From: a virus
DNA length: 34,525 bases
Reading direction: 5' to 3' (one strand)
IMG/VR virus record: IMGVR_UViG_3300044971_002655
Span: 1 to 34,525 of that record
Part shown: positions 6,717 through 13,786 of the stretch, piece after piece
Layout of the letters: each line of letters begins with the position of its first letter
Numbering within the stretch: the stretch's first letter is position 1
The notes under the pieces: model-generated
The model's input: only the letters and a program-made list of their open reading frames with translations
Databases searched by the model: none
What the model was told of the DNA's origin: nothing
Position numbers and translations under genes: made by a program

Positions 6717-7327
6717 GAAACCCAAAGTTTACCTTCTGCTTTTCTTCTTCTCAGCAATCCTGCTTCTACTTTACTACCAGGATTGCGATAAAGTTCTAAT
6801 ACTGCTGGGACTTCATTCCATTTCTTTTCACGAAGAACCCTGGTTATGGTATTAAAATTGGAAGACCCGTAGAAACCAGCACCAAGATTATAAGCAAAAG
6901 ATAAAAGAGCTCCTTGTTGATTTTCATTCATCTCATTCCAATATGGGATTTTTTGTAATGATGGAAGAAACTCACGACGAAGTTGAAAGTATAAAAGATC
7001 ATCCGCTTCTTCTTGAGTGATCTTATTACCGATCATAAAACGAGTTCCATCTTTTCTACGAGTGCTCCCCCAACCAATTGTGATAGGAAGTCCTCCAGTC
7101 AAAGGATCATAATATGCCTTTAGATGACATCCTTCAAACTCCTTGATTAAATCTACTCCTGGAAGTGGGAGACCTTCAAGAGTTGGTTCTATCTTTTGAT
7201 TTCTATACCTTCTAGCAAACTCATCTAGAATCTCTTTATGCACTGTTGCTTGAAGAAAATTCCAAGCATCAATTTGGTGTGGAAGATCCTTATGATTTTT
7301 TACTGCATCAATAAATTTAATACTCAT
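6713..7327 (-). CDS. GH24-type phage lysozyme (muramidase)
   Basis: This 204-residue protein has a T4-lysozyme-like catalytic triad in DLIKEFEGCHLKAYYDPLTG...TIGWGST: E65, D74 and T89. These enzymes hydrolyse the MurNAc-GlcNAc bond of peptidoglycan and act as endolysin or as a virion-associated enzyme. There is a 55-residue N-terminal extension without an obvious signal peptide, and the C-terminus (LLRRRKAEGKLWVS) is as in the family. Its ATG overlaps the stop of the C39-like peptidase gene, so both are made from one mRNA. The pair looks like a lysis or cell-wall-entry module. Confidence 0.92.
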   Translation of the reverse strand: MSIKFIDAVKNHKDLPHQIDAWNFLQATVHKEILDEFARRYRNQKIEPTLEGLPLPGVDLIKEFEGCHLKAYYDPLTGGLPITIGWGSTRRKDGTRFMIGNKITQEEADDLLYFQLRREFLPSLQKIPYWNEMNENQQGALLSFAYNLGAGFYGSSNFNTITRVLREKKWNEVPAVLELYRNPGSKVEAGLLRRRKAEGKLWVS

Positions 7328-8013
7328 GAGAATATTCTACCCCATCCTGATTTTGGACCATCAGCAGTCCATCTACGAGCAAGTTCACTTCTCTTATAAA
7401 CTGCACCTTTTCCATTATAGACTGACCCAGTATAACCATCATTCAATGATCCATATGGGTCATTGACAACATAATCTTCACCTTTCTTTCCAATCACTAC
7501 AACCATGTGCCCACCAGTAGGTGAAGATAAAGAACCCCTGTGAAGAATACCAATAATGACAGGTCTGCCAGCGGCAAGCTCCCTATCAAGATCAGCAAAA
7601 GAAAGATTGTAACTAAATCGTGAATTAACACCATAAGACGATAAAACTTTTGTCTGTACGGCGTGATCAGTCGTATCACCGATTGCAAAAACTTTTCTAA
7701 TGTAGGCGTCATCTCCTTTAGGTCCTACTAGAGTGCCAGGTTTGAAATACTCTAAACACATAGCACATGCAGATGAATTACAGGTTCTCTGAGCATCTCT
7801 GTAATTATCTGTTTGTGGAAAATAAGGAACGTTAAGAACTCCAGGAACTGTTTGTTCTGCTTTTGTTCTATAAATTTTCACCCAGTTTGCCGAGTCATCC
7901 ATCAACTCTGGGAATTTAGCTGCCAAATCAACCTCAAGTTGCTCTACAGCAGCAACGTGCTTTGGATTCTTTTCATCATAGTGTTTGAAAAAGTTATGAA
8001 GATCTATTCTCAT
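7324..8013 (-). CDS. C39-like cysteine peptidase, probable peptidoglycan or protein hydrolase
   Basis: This 229-residue protein is of the Peptidase_C39_2/papain-like type. LNVPYFPQTDNYRDAQRTCNSSACAM carries the likely nucleophile (C78, possibly C83), GGHMVVVIGK the histidine (H169) and YVVNDPYGS the Asp (D185). The N-terminal 55 residues are helical and charged. No signal peptide is seen, so export would need a holin. The next gene, a GH24 lysozyme, is coupled by a stop/start overlap, which suggests joint action on peptidoglycan (peptide cross-links and glycan strands). An alternative is a bacteriocin-type or virion peptidase. Confidence 0.75.
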   Translation of the reverse strand: MRIDLHNFFKHYDEKNPKHVAAVEQLEVDLAAKFPELMDDSANWVKIYRTKAEQTVPGVLNVPYFPQTDNYRDAQRTCNSSACAMCLEYFKPGTLVGPKGDDAYIRKVFAIGDTTDHAVQTKVLSSYGVNSRFSYNLSFADLDRELAAGRPVIIGILHRGSLSSPTGGHMVVVIGKKGEDYVVNDPYGSLNDGYTGSVYNGKGAVYKRSELARRWTADGPKSGWGRIFS

Positions 8014-8032
8014 TATTCTTTTGCAAATTTAC

Positions 8033-8194
8033 TTATCTATAATACTCTTCAATTTTATCTAATACTTTATTCAGATACCTGTGAGCAACTTCTTTAGGAT
8101 TGCCACCCCAACTAAATTCATCTCTATCCAATTGATTTTTTATTTTAAGAACTTCCATTCTTATAATATCCTTAGTAAGTTGTCCTCTTGGCAT
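8033..8194 (-). CDS. Conserved-looking small protein, 53 residues
   Basis: The ATG lies just past the U-tract of the terminator at 8198-8230. The product begins MPRGQLTKDIIRMEVLKIKN and continues with an amphipathic helix and a tyrosine-rich end (EEYYR). Charged periodicity suggests a two-helix soluble protein. It precedes the C39-like peptidase by 20 bases on the same strand and may be part of that operon. The function is unknown. Confidence 0.6.
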   Translation of the reverse strand: MPRGQLTKDIIRMEVLKIKNQLDRDEFSWGGNPKEVAHRYLNKVLDKIEEYYR

Positions 8195-8197
8195 AAT

Positions 8198-8230
8198 AAA
8201 AAAACTCTGCTGTCTATTTAGCAGCAGAGT
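8198..8230 (-). terminator. Intrinsic terminator of the hli/ferredoxin/peroxiredoxin operon
   Basis: On the minus strand nine-base arms ACTCTGCTG and CAGCAGAGT (plus 8204-8212 and 8222-8230) enclose a nine-base loop and run into seven T. It lies 8 bases beyond the 29-residue membrane peptide. Confidence 0.9.
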
Positions 8231-8237
8231 TATATTC

Positions 8238-8327
8238 TCACAAGTCTTCAGTTGTTTTATTAATTGCGTAGGAAATAAGAACTAAGGAACCAATCCCAGT
8301 AAGAGTAAAAAGTATTTCGTGGAACAT
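8238..8327 (-). CDS. 29-residue single-pass membrane peptide
   Basis: This short frame encodes MFHEILFTLTGIGSLVLISY followed by a polar tail, AINKTTEDL. One hydrophobic helix fills residues 5-21. The stop sits 8 bases before a strong terminator, so it is the last gene of the hli operon, 26 bases after peroxiredoxin. Tiny membrane peptides with photosynthetic genes could be complex subunits or chaperones, but nothing identifies it. Confidence 0.5.
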   Translation of the reverse strand: MFHEILFTLTGIGSLVLISYAINKTTEDL

Positions 8328-8353
8328 TGTTCTATAAAAAACTACATTAATAG

Positions 8354-8926
8354 TTATGCAGGAACTGCTTCACGAACTGTAGACTTCACATACTCAAGAA
8401 GATTTTCTGGGGTGCTCTTCTCGTATGGATCAGTATCTGCATTATCACGCATACCATCTTCAACGAATAGTTTTTCGATAACTCCATTATCAATAACAGC
8501 AGCATAACGCCAAGAACGTTGACCGAAACCAAGATTAGATTTGGTTACGAGATATCCCATAGAACGGGTGAAATATGCATTACCATCAGGGATAAGTTTT
8601 ACATTCTTGATGTTCTGGTCCTGTGCCCAAGCATTCATTACAAACCCATCATTAACAGAGATGCAGTAAATAGCGTCGATGCCGAGACCAATAAAGTCGT
8701 CATATTTCTCTTCGAATCCAGGTAGCTGATAGGCACTGCAAGTAGGAGTGAAAGCACCAGGCAAGCTAAAAATGACAACACGCTTCCCATCGAAAAGTTC
8801 TGAAGATGTGCGATTTACAAATTCTCCGTTCTCACGGAATACAAATTCTACTTGAGGGATAATATATTTCTCTTTACGCATAGGAACCTCCCTAGTCGTT
8901 TCTTCTTTTTTAAAAAAATTAAACAT
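8354..8926 (-). CDS. Peroxiredoxin (Prx5-like, AhpC/TSA superfamily)
   Basis: This protein of up to 190 residues has the peroxidatic motif LPGAFTPTCSAYQLPGFEEKY (Thr and Cys of PxxxTxxC, C63) and the later RSMGYLV and QRSWRYAAVIDNG segments of the Prx5 family. It reduces hydrogen peroxide or organic peroxides with thiol donors, a sensible partner for genes that keep photosynthesis running in an infected cell. The ATG at 8926 gives the full frame, but an internal ATG at 8881 (residue 16) is preceded by a strong GGGAGG box at good spacing and may be the real start. It follows the small 47-residue gene of the hli operon. Confidence 0.9.
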   Translation of the reverse strand: MFNFFKKEETTREVPMRKEKYIIPQVEFVFRENGEFVNRTSSELFDGKRVVIFSLPGAFTPTCSAYQLPGFEEKYDDFIGLGIDAIYCISVNDGFVMNAWAQDQNIKNVKLIPDGNAYFTRSMGYLVTKSNLGFGQRSWRYAAVIDNGVIEKLFVEDGMRDNADTDPYEKSTPENLLEYVKSTVREAVPA

Positions 8927-8931
8927 AATTA

Positions 8932-9075
8932 TTAATCAAAAACAGCGGTAACTCCAACAACTTTAGCATTTGGATTTCGTGCAAGTGCAGTTTCCCTTGC
9001 ATCCTGATAATCTCTTGCCTCTACTATTTCGTGGAAGACCTTACCTGCTACATACAACTGCACTTTACACTTCAT
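8932..9075 (-). CDS. Small protein, 47 residues, in the hli operon
   Basis: The product begins MKCKVQLYVAGKVFHEIVEA and ends VVGVTAVFD. It has a beta-alpha-beta flavour with the helix DYQDARETALARNPNA. A longer frame to 9141 exists in the same phase, but it would run through the 35-residue hli gene. The ATG at 9075 comes one base after the hli stop (TGATATG), so it is the correct start. It precedes peroxiredoxin by 5 bases. The function is unknown. Confidence 0.65.
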   Translation of the reverse strand: MKCKVQLYVAGKVFHEIVEARDYQDARETALARNPNAKVVGVTAVFD

Positions 9076-9076
9076 A

Positions 9077-9184
9077 TCACCAAATACCAGGAATAATTTG
9101 ACCAGTGGCAGCATAACTACCAATTGCGGCAACAATGCCAATCATTGCTGCCCAACCATTAATACGTTCTGCACGTTCGTTCAT
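9077..9184 (-). CDS. hli: Short high-light-inducible protein (35 residues)
   Basis: The frame encodes [20 protein letters not shown] followed by IGSYAATGQIIPGIW. This is the single-helix Hli/SCP layout (E-x-x-N-G-x-x-A-M-I-G), in which Glu and Asn bind chlorophyll. The Arg usually found after NG is Trp here, while the longer hli at 9779 keeps NGR. Hli proteins protect photosystem II during assembly and under excess light. Its ATG overlaps the stop of the preceding 70-residue gene (ATGA), and the next gene starts one base after its stop. Confidence 0.88.
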   Translation of the reverse strand: MNERAERINGWAAMIGIVAAIGSYAATGQIIPGIW

Positions 9185-9393
9185 TTGTTTTCTCCTTGAT
9201 AAATGTGTTTTTGTTTTAGTTCTGGGTCTGGGTTGCAGACCATTCGTTCTTTAATTGGTTTGATTACGATAAACTTATCGTTTTTAAGGGTGCCTGCAAT
9301 CTTGACTTCTAGTTCTACATCTCGGTCCCAAGCACCACTATCAACCAACTCTTGAAGAGCAAGGTTAAATTGCCCTAGCATATTAGCACTCAC
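9181..9393 (-). CDS. Hypothetical protein, 70 residues, between ferredoxin and hli
   Basis: The frame can start at a GTG (9393) that overlaps the ferredoxin stop as GTGA, or at an ATG four codons later (9381). The product has the helix [20 protein letters not shown] and then a beta-rich part, [19 protein letters not shown], ending in a charged tail. It is coupled at both ends to photosynthesis-related genes. It could be a ferredoxin- or photosystem-related accessory, but no family is recognised. Confidence 0.7.
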   Translation of the reverse strand: MSANMLGQFNLALQELVDSGAWDRDVELEVKIAGTLKNDKFIVIKPIKERMVCNPDPELKQKHIYQGENK

Positions 9394-9683
9394 AGATTCT
9401 CCTCTTGTTCAGTAAGAATCACACAATCACTTGTTGGATATGCAACACAAGTCAGAACCCAACCTTCCGCAATCTGGTCATCATCAAGGAAGGATTGCTC
9501 CTCATTATCTACGGTGCCAGAGATGAGTTTTCCTGCACAAGCCGAACAAGCACCTGCTTTACATGAAGAAGGAAGGTCAACACCTGCTTCCTCTGCTGCT
9601 TCAAGAATATATTGATCGTCTTGGCATTGGATTGTGGTTTCAGTTCCATCGGGAGATTGAAGAGTGATATTAAAAACGGTCAT
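9390..9683 (-). CDS. petF: Plant-type [2Fe-2S] ferredoxin
   Basis: This 97-residue protein has the four cluster ligands at the canonical spacing: C41, C46 and C49 in [12 protein letters not shown], and C79 near the C-terminus (WVLTCVAYP). It would accept electrons from photosystem I and pass them to FNR, ribonucleotide-related or bilin reductases. Phage ferredoxins of this type are found with photosynthesis genes. It is coupled by an ATGA overlap to the 28-residue membrane peptide upstream and by a GTGA overlap to the 70-residue gene downstream. Confidence 0.97.
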   Translation of the reverse strand: MTVFNITLQSPDGTETTIQCQDDQYILEAAEEAGVDLPSSCKAGACSACAGKLISGTVDNEEQSFLDDDQIAEGWVLTCVAYPTSDCVILTEQEENL

Positions 9684-9769
9684 CAGTAAGTCTCACAAAT
9701 TTTTTCTACGGATGCTGCCAACAAAACAAAGAAGGCAACGGATGTGATTGTAAACAAAAGTGAAGTCAT
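9683..9769 (-). CDS. 28-residue single-pass membrane peptide between hli and petF
   Basis: The short frame encodes [20 protein letters not shown] followed by VEKICETY. One helix occupies residues 3-20, with a charged end. Its stop shares ATGA with the ferredoxin start, and it begins 9 bases after the long hli stop. This exact packing inside a photosynthesis operon supports a real gene. It may be a thylakoid peptide; identity unknown. Confidence 0.55.
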   Translation of the reverse strand: MTSLLFTITSVAFFVLLAASVEKICETY

Positions 9770-9778
9770 AGTCAAGTA

Positions 9779-9988
9779 TCAGATAACACCGAAGAAAAGA
9801 TTTCCAGTGAGAGCATAAGAAATAGCACCTGCGACAATACCAATCATTGCCCAACGACCATTCATTTTTTCTGCCTTCTCAGCATAAGGTTCAAACCCAT
9901 AACGTTCAATGTCCTCTTTGGTCATATACATTGTGGGTTCTTTAGCAAACATATTCATTTGCCCGAACTCATTTTTTGTTACAGTCAT
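9779..9988 (-). CDS. hli: High-light-inducible protein (69 residues)
   Basis: The C-terminal half has the Hlip chlorophyll-binding motif: E40-KM-N43-G44-R45-WAM-I-G50 followed by IVAGAISYALTG. The N-terminal extension, GQMNMFAKEPTMYMTKEDIE, is typical of longer cyanobacterial and phage Hli proteins. It is the first gene of the redox operon, 27 bases downstream of the predicted transcription start. It would protect photosystem II and bind pigments released during repair. Confidence 0.95.
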   Translation of the reverse strand: MTVTKNEFGQMNMFAKEPTMYMTKEDIERYGFEPYAEKAEKMNGRWAMIGIVAGAISYALTGNLFFGVI

Positions 9989-9994
9989 TATCTT

Positions 9995-10010
9995 TTGTAA
10001 AGATTTACAA
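9995..10010. promoter_or_regulatory. Inverted repeat at the start of the hli transcript
   Basis: TTGTAAA and TTTACAA are separated by GA, giving a 16-base dyad. The predicted +1 of the hli promoter is about 10008, so the dyad covers the first bases of the transcript. It might be an operator or a 5' RNA hairpin. Confidence 0.5.
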
Positions 10011-10014
10011 CAAC

Positions 10015-10043
10015 ACTATATAGCAAAAAAAGAGGGGTGTCAA
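10015..10043 (-). promoter_or_regulatory. Sigma70-like promoter of the hli operon, -35 inside the porin terminator loop
   Basis: On the minus strand TTGACA (plus 10038-10043) and TATAGT (plus 10015-10020) are separated by 17 bases, nearly consensus. The -35 box is part of the terminator hairpin at 10025-10049, and the spacer contains that terminator's right arm and its seven T. The promoter drives hli, petF, the second hli and peroxiredoxin. Confidence 0.8.
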
Positions 10044-10049
10044 CCCCTC
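10025..10049 (-). terminator. Intrinsic terminator of the porin gene
   Basis: On the minus strand GAGGGGT and ACCCCTC (plus 10032-10038 and 10043-10049) enclose a four-base loop and are followed by seven T. It lies 30 bases past the porin stop and overlaps the hli promoter. Confidence 0.9.
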
Positions 10050-10079
10050 CTTAAGATTTTGTTTAGATTTACTGACTTA

Positions 10080-11546
10080 TCAGAACTTGAATGTTGTCTG
10101 AATTACACCACCCCAGTTGGAGGAGTTGTTGACTAGACGTTGGTTATCACTTGCATAGAAGATTGCAGGAGTGATGCTGATGTTATCAGACACTTGATAC
10201 TTGTAGAAGAACTCAAGCATAGTTGCTTTCTCCAGATCTTCACCAGTAGGTGCCTGACCGATAGCAAAACCAGCAGTATTACCATCAACAAACACATCTT
10301 CCCACTGAAGACCTGCCATCCAGGACTGACTGTTGGTAGCAGCACTTTCAGTACCACTTACAGTATTCCAACCATAACCAGCAGAGATAGAGGGAACCCA
10401 ACCAGATTGAGTAGGTTGCCAATATGCGTTCACAGCATAACCATTAGAGGTTTGTCCAGGAACCAGAGCACCCGATGCACCGTTCAGACCATTGAAGGTA
10501 CGAACACGAGTGCCTTCGGTGCCATAACGATAACCGAATGCGATACCATAGTTGTCACCACGATAACCGATTTGTGCCAGAGTGTTGAGAGCACCAGAAC
10601 GGTCAAACTCACCAGTTGCACTATCATTGCCATTTTGAGCAACATAGTTTACACCAGCAACGAGACCTTTGTTGCCATACTGAACACCGAAACCTGAACC
10701 AACTGCCTTGTTATAGACACCAGGAGTACCACCGACTTGGAAGAAGTCAAGGATCTTGGAACTATAAGCAGAAGGAACCCAAGAGATTTCAGTATTACGA
10801 ACCAGAGCACCAGCAGTAAATGTGGTGGTGTTATTAAATGCAGGGAACTGATAGTACAGACGGTCAATAACTACGTTATTACCATTCTCACCAGTGGTAT
10901 TGTCTGCCTTATCCAGTTTGAACAGAGAAGAACTGGAACCGAAAGGATCAGTACTGAAGTTAGAAGAACGAAGACGAGTGCGAAGCAGATCGTTGCCAGT
11001 GAATGAAGTATCCAGGTTCAGACGCAGATCATAGTTGAATGCAGTACGAGTTGCATCACCACCTTTGGTTTGGTAGTCATCTACACCACCAAGAACAAAG
11101 TTTGCTTCACCACGCAGTTTAGTGGTGGTGGAGAACTGTTGTGCTTCAAGTGTAGTAACTTGTGCTTCCAGACCATCTACACGACCCTTGAGAACTGCAA
11201 GTTCTGCACCGAATTCATTCAGAAGCTTCTTAAGTTCATCGGTAACTTCAGTTACACGATCCAGGCAAGCATTTAGAAGTGCTGCTGCTTCATAACGAGT
11301 CATTGCACGACCGCCACGGAATGTGCCGTTAGGATAACCAGCAACGCAACCATAACGATCTACCAGTTGCGACAGTGCTTGATATGCCCAATCGGTTGGT
11401 TGCACATCAGAAAATTGAGTAACACTTGTGACCTGTTCTTGGGATGCATATTGGTTTACTCCGTTCATGTTAATTTCTGCGGCAATTGCAGAAGGAGCAA
11501 CCATTCCCAGAGCAACAGGTGCAAGCATCAGTTGTTTGAGTTTCAT
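10080..11546 (-). CDS. Cyanobacterial-type outer-membrane porin (SLH domain plus OprB-like barrel)
   Basis: From the ATG at 11546 the protein is 488 residues. It opens with a clear signal peptide (MKLKQLMLAPVALGMVAPSA, cut after IAA), then an SLH domain (FSDVQPTDWAYQALSQLVDR, with MTRYEAAALLNACLD), a heptad-like coiled coil (VTDELKKLLNEFGAELAVLK) and a beta-barrel of the OprB/SomA type ending in Phe (TTFKF), the usual assembly signal. The SLH domain binds peptidoglycan-linked polymer, anchoring the barrel. In-frame upstream ATG codons exist, but they would bury the signal peptide. It has its own promoter and terminator and GC-richer codons than neighbours, which fits transfer from a host. A phage-encoded porin could change outer-membrane uptake. 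Confidence 0.93.
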   Translation of the reverse strand: MKLKQLMLAPVALGMVAPSAIAAEINMNGVNQYASQEQVTSVTQFSDVQPTDWAYQALSQLVDRYGCVAGYPNGTFRGGRAMTRYEAAALLNACLDRVTEVTDELKKLLNEFGAELAVLKGRVDGLEAQVTTLEAQQFSTTTKLRGEANFVLGGVDDYQTKGGDATRTAFNYDLRLNLDTSFTGNDLLRTRLRSSNFSTDPFGSSSSLFKLDKADNTTGENGNNVVIDRLYYQFPAFNNTTTFTAGALVRNTEISWVPSAYSSKILDFFQVGGTPGVYNKAVGSGFGVQYGNKGLVAGVNYVAQNGNDSATGEFDRSGALNTLAQIGYRGDNYGIAFGYRYGTEGTRVRTFNGLNGASGALVPGQTSNGYAVNAYWQPTQSGWVPSISAGYGWNTVSGTESAATNSQSWMAGLQWEDVFVDGNTAGFAIGQAPTGEDLEKATMLEFFYKYQVSDNISITPAIFYASDNQRLVNNSSNWGGVIQTTFKF

Positions 11547-11616
11547 AAATTTGTTTTTAGTACTAAACGACATATTGATTAACCGTGCAAATAGTTGCGG
11601 CACAGTTGTATCACGG

Positions 11617-11651
11617 TATTTATCTTAACACTTATTTTGGGATCAAGTCAA
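11617..11651 (-). promoter_or_regulatory. Porin promoter: sigma70-like pair plus late-type box
   Basis: On the minus strand TTGACT (plus 11646-11651) and TAAGAT (plus 11622-11627) are 18 bases apart. GATAAATA (plus 11617-11624), 7 of 8 matches to the T4 late box, overlaps the -10 region as in the psbA promoter. The -35 box overlaps the stop of the upstream GT25 gene. A 6-bp inverted repeat (ACCGTG/CACGGT, 11582-11617) follows at the transcript start. Confidence 0.6.
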
Positions 11652-12439
11652 GATTTTTCAGGTGAGGTTATTCTTCCAAGATATGGATCATAATTCATTA
11701 GATCTTCAATTTTTATATTTGATCCATTTTGTTGCCAAAATTGAAGAAGTCCATCATGACTTGACCGATGGAAAATATCAATATGTTCTGGATGAATTGA
11801 TGATCCAAGAGCAATTTTATAAAGAAAAATAGGAATAGAAAAAGTATTTCCAGAATTGTATATCAAATCATCTGCAACTGCACGAGGTTTAACACCATTA
11901 TCAAGTTTATATTTTTCTCCTCTGATATGATGCTTAATTAATTTTTCTGCATGATGACGAGTAATCATATAGCAAGCAGTGGAGAAATCATTAACAAATC
12001 TTTTATGCAATTGGACATGAAGATTTCCTGTGCAAATAATTGCTAACTGAATTACATCATAATCATAAGGAACCTTAGAATAAAAATCGATCCAAGTAAA
12101 ATCCCAATTTTTCACAATCTGAAGGTCTACATCATCCTCCATAATTATTGCATATGGAGAATTAGAATTTTCATACCAAAATTTAATTGCCTTTAAGTGA
12201 GATGTAGTGCATCCAATTTCACCTGAGGTCATCATATCGGGATAACGACCAGAGATAATATCACTCAAATCATCATCCCTGCCATCATAAGCAGAAATGC
12301 GAGTATAGTTTTCAATCTCCCATTCTTTAAATTGGTCTTCCATATACTCTTTTCTATCTGGTTGACCATCAAGGTTCAAGTAATATATGGGTCCAATATT
12401 TTTAAGTTTATATGCTGATTTGTTTTTTTCCATTATCAT
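11648..12439 (-). CDS. Glycosyltransferase family 25-type protein
   Basis: This 263-residue protein has the GT25 (LPS biosynthesis) signatures: IYYLNLDGQPDRKEYMEDQF near the N-terminus, a GEIGCTTSHLKAIK segment, and a strand ending in EDDVDL (AIIMEDDVDL), the likely metal-binding acidic motif. GT25 enzymes add galactose or related sugars to lipooligosaccharide or protein. It is the last gene of the glycan operon and its 5' end overlaps the upstream oxygenase-like gene by 32 bases; the start could be the first or third codon. The donor sugar is unknown. Confidence 0.85.
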   Translation of the reverse strand: MIMEKNKSAYKLKNIGPIYYLNLDGQPDRKEYMEDQFKEWEIENYTRISAYDGRDDDLSDIISGRYPDMMTSGEIGCTTSHLKAIKFWYENSNSPYAIIMEDDVDLQIVKNWDFTWIDFYSKVPYDYDVIQLAIICTGNLHVQLHKRFVNDFSTACYMITRHHAEKLIKHHIRGEKYKLDNGVKPRAVADDLIYNSGNTFSIPIFLYKIALGSSIHPEHIDIFHRSSHDGLLQFWQQNGSNIKIEDLMNYDPYLGRITSPEKS

Positions 12440-12947
12440 ATGTATTAAAAAAGAACACTTGTGTCAACCTAGCGTTTTCGGGTGAATTTCCAAATCCAGG
12501 AATAAAACTTCTATGAAAATTTTTATTTCCCTTAAAAAATACTATTCTATTGTATACATTACCAATTAAAGAATTCAAAGAATAATCCTCATCAGTTTCG
12601 GGATCAATTTTGACTGGAGTATATATTGCAGTTCCAGATCCAACATTAGCATTTGGTGTTAAATACAAAACTGCAGACCATTCTGTTTCGTCTTTATGAA
12701 CCCAACTTTCGGTATCTTCAAAGCAAAGTTGAAAACAAAAACTATCTTGATCATAAGGAAAGAAAATCTCCTTCCCCATTATCTCTTCAAATTTTTGTTT
12801 TATCATTTTTCGATAATCACAATCTGCTTTTAAACTACGTAATCCTGGAAAAATTCCCTGTTTTGGATAATTAATTGATATAGCAGATGATCTTACTAGA
12901 TCTGGATTATCTAAAAAATTATCAACTACAATTACAACTGAATCCAT
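12408..12947 (-). CDS. 2OG-Fe(II)-oxygenase-like protein (DUF6445-like)
   Basis: This 179-residue protein has an oxygenase-type metal site: H84 and D86 in SWVHKDETEW (HxD), a distal H145 in KNFHRSFIPGFG, and R160 in ENARLTQVFFF. The layout resembles the DUF6445 family and prolyl-hydroxylase-like enzymes that modify proteins or glycans. It sits inside the glycan operon between a fucosyltransferase-like gene and GT25, overlapping both, so a role in sugar or acceptor modification is plausible. The family assignment is by motif only. Confidence 0.65.
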   Translation of the reverse strand: MDSVVIVVDNFLDNPDLVRSSAISINYPKQGIFPGLRSLKADCDYRKMIKQKFEEIMGKEIFFPYDQDSFCFQLCFEDTESWVHKDETEWSAVLYLTPNANVGSGTAIYTPVKIDPETDEDYSLNSLIGNVYNRIVFFKGNKNFHRSFIPGFGNSPENARLTQVFFFNTYDNGKKQISI

Positions 12948-13786
12948 GAATCAAGATATAGATCTTTAGTATCTTTATCGGCATAAGAAGGTCCAAACCA
13001 CATCTTTGGTGCAACGACAGTTCCTTTACCATTTTGCAACCAAGCACCCCACCAAGACAATGAGGAATTTGCGATAATTGCACCAGAACATAAAGACATT
13101 AAACAAAGATCAACATAAGGAGTATATGATCCATCTGGATATTTTTCTTCTGGTTCAGAAATTAAAAACCTATCATCAGAAAAAATTTCTTGTTCTTTAA
13201 CCCATTCTGGTGAATCAGAAACAACAATTACAGTTTGATCATCATCAAATTTCTTCAATGCTTCCTCATAATACTCTAATGGTTGAGGAGGATGTTGCTC
13301 AGAGCATTGAGTATAAGACCATTTAAATCCACGAGCATCGACAAGATTTGGATCTCCCCTACGGACATGTAAGAAAATAGGTTTATCCAAAGTGGAAATC
13401 ATCTCTTTACATGGTTCTAAAATTTCATCATAAAATGTAAAATCTTCTCTTATACTATCTGTTATATGAGAAAAATATTTTTCTGTTTGAAAAAATCCAT
13501 GTATGCTCACATCATTTGGACACAAATTATGCAAATCTTCATCGTAATGAAATTGCCTTTCTACAACTACTGGTGCAAATCCATTGTCCAAAAATCCTTT
13601 ATTGCCACTAGAAACATTTGGCAATTTAAAACATTTATGTAAACTATAGTTATCAATTCTAGACGCAGTGAAAGGTGGTATGCAAAACTCATACCCCATC
13701 TTACTTGCGATTCCCCTCAATGCTGCATATTGAAACATTTGGTTTCCCAAACGACCATTATTGCCAAGTTCATTAAACGCTAACAT
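12932..13786 (-). CDS. Glycosyltransferase family 11 (alpha-1,2-fucosyltransferase-like), copy A
   Basis: This 284-residue protein has the GT11 motifs: GRLGNQMFQYA (residues 11-21), HVRRGD at 140-145 (the GDP-sugar binding motif) and NSSLSWWGAW at 240-249. The family transfers L-fucose from GDP-L-fucose, usually alpha-1,2 to galactose, and some members accept GDP-L-galactose. It is a paralogue of the gene at 14594-15487 and overlaps its neighbours. With the GDP-mannose 3,5-epimerase-like gene upstream in the operon, L-galactose is a possible donor sugar. Confidence 0.9.
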   Translation of the reverse strand: MLAFNELGNNGRLGNQMFQYAALRGIASKMGYEFCIPPFTASRIDNYSLHKCFKLPNVSSGNKGFLDNGFAPVVVERQFHYDEDLHNLCPNDVSIHGFFQTEKYFSHITDSIREDFTFYDEILEPCKEMISTLDKPIFLHVRRGDPNLVDARGFKWSYTQCSEQHPPQPLEYYEEALKKFDDDQTVIVVSDSPEWVKEQEIFSDDRFLISEPEEKYPDGSYTPYVDLCLMSLCSGAIIANSSLSWWGAWLQNGKGTVVAPKMWFGPSYADKDTKDLYLDSWIQL

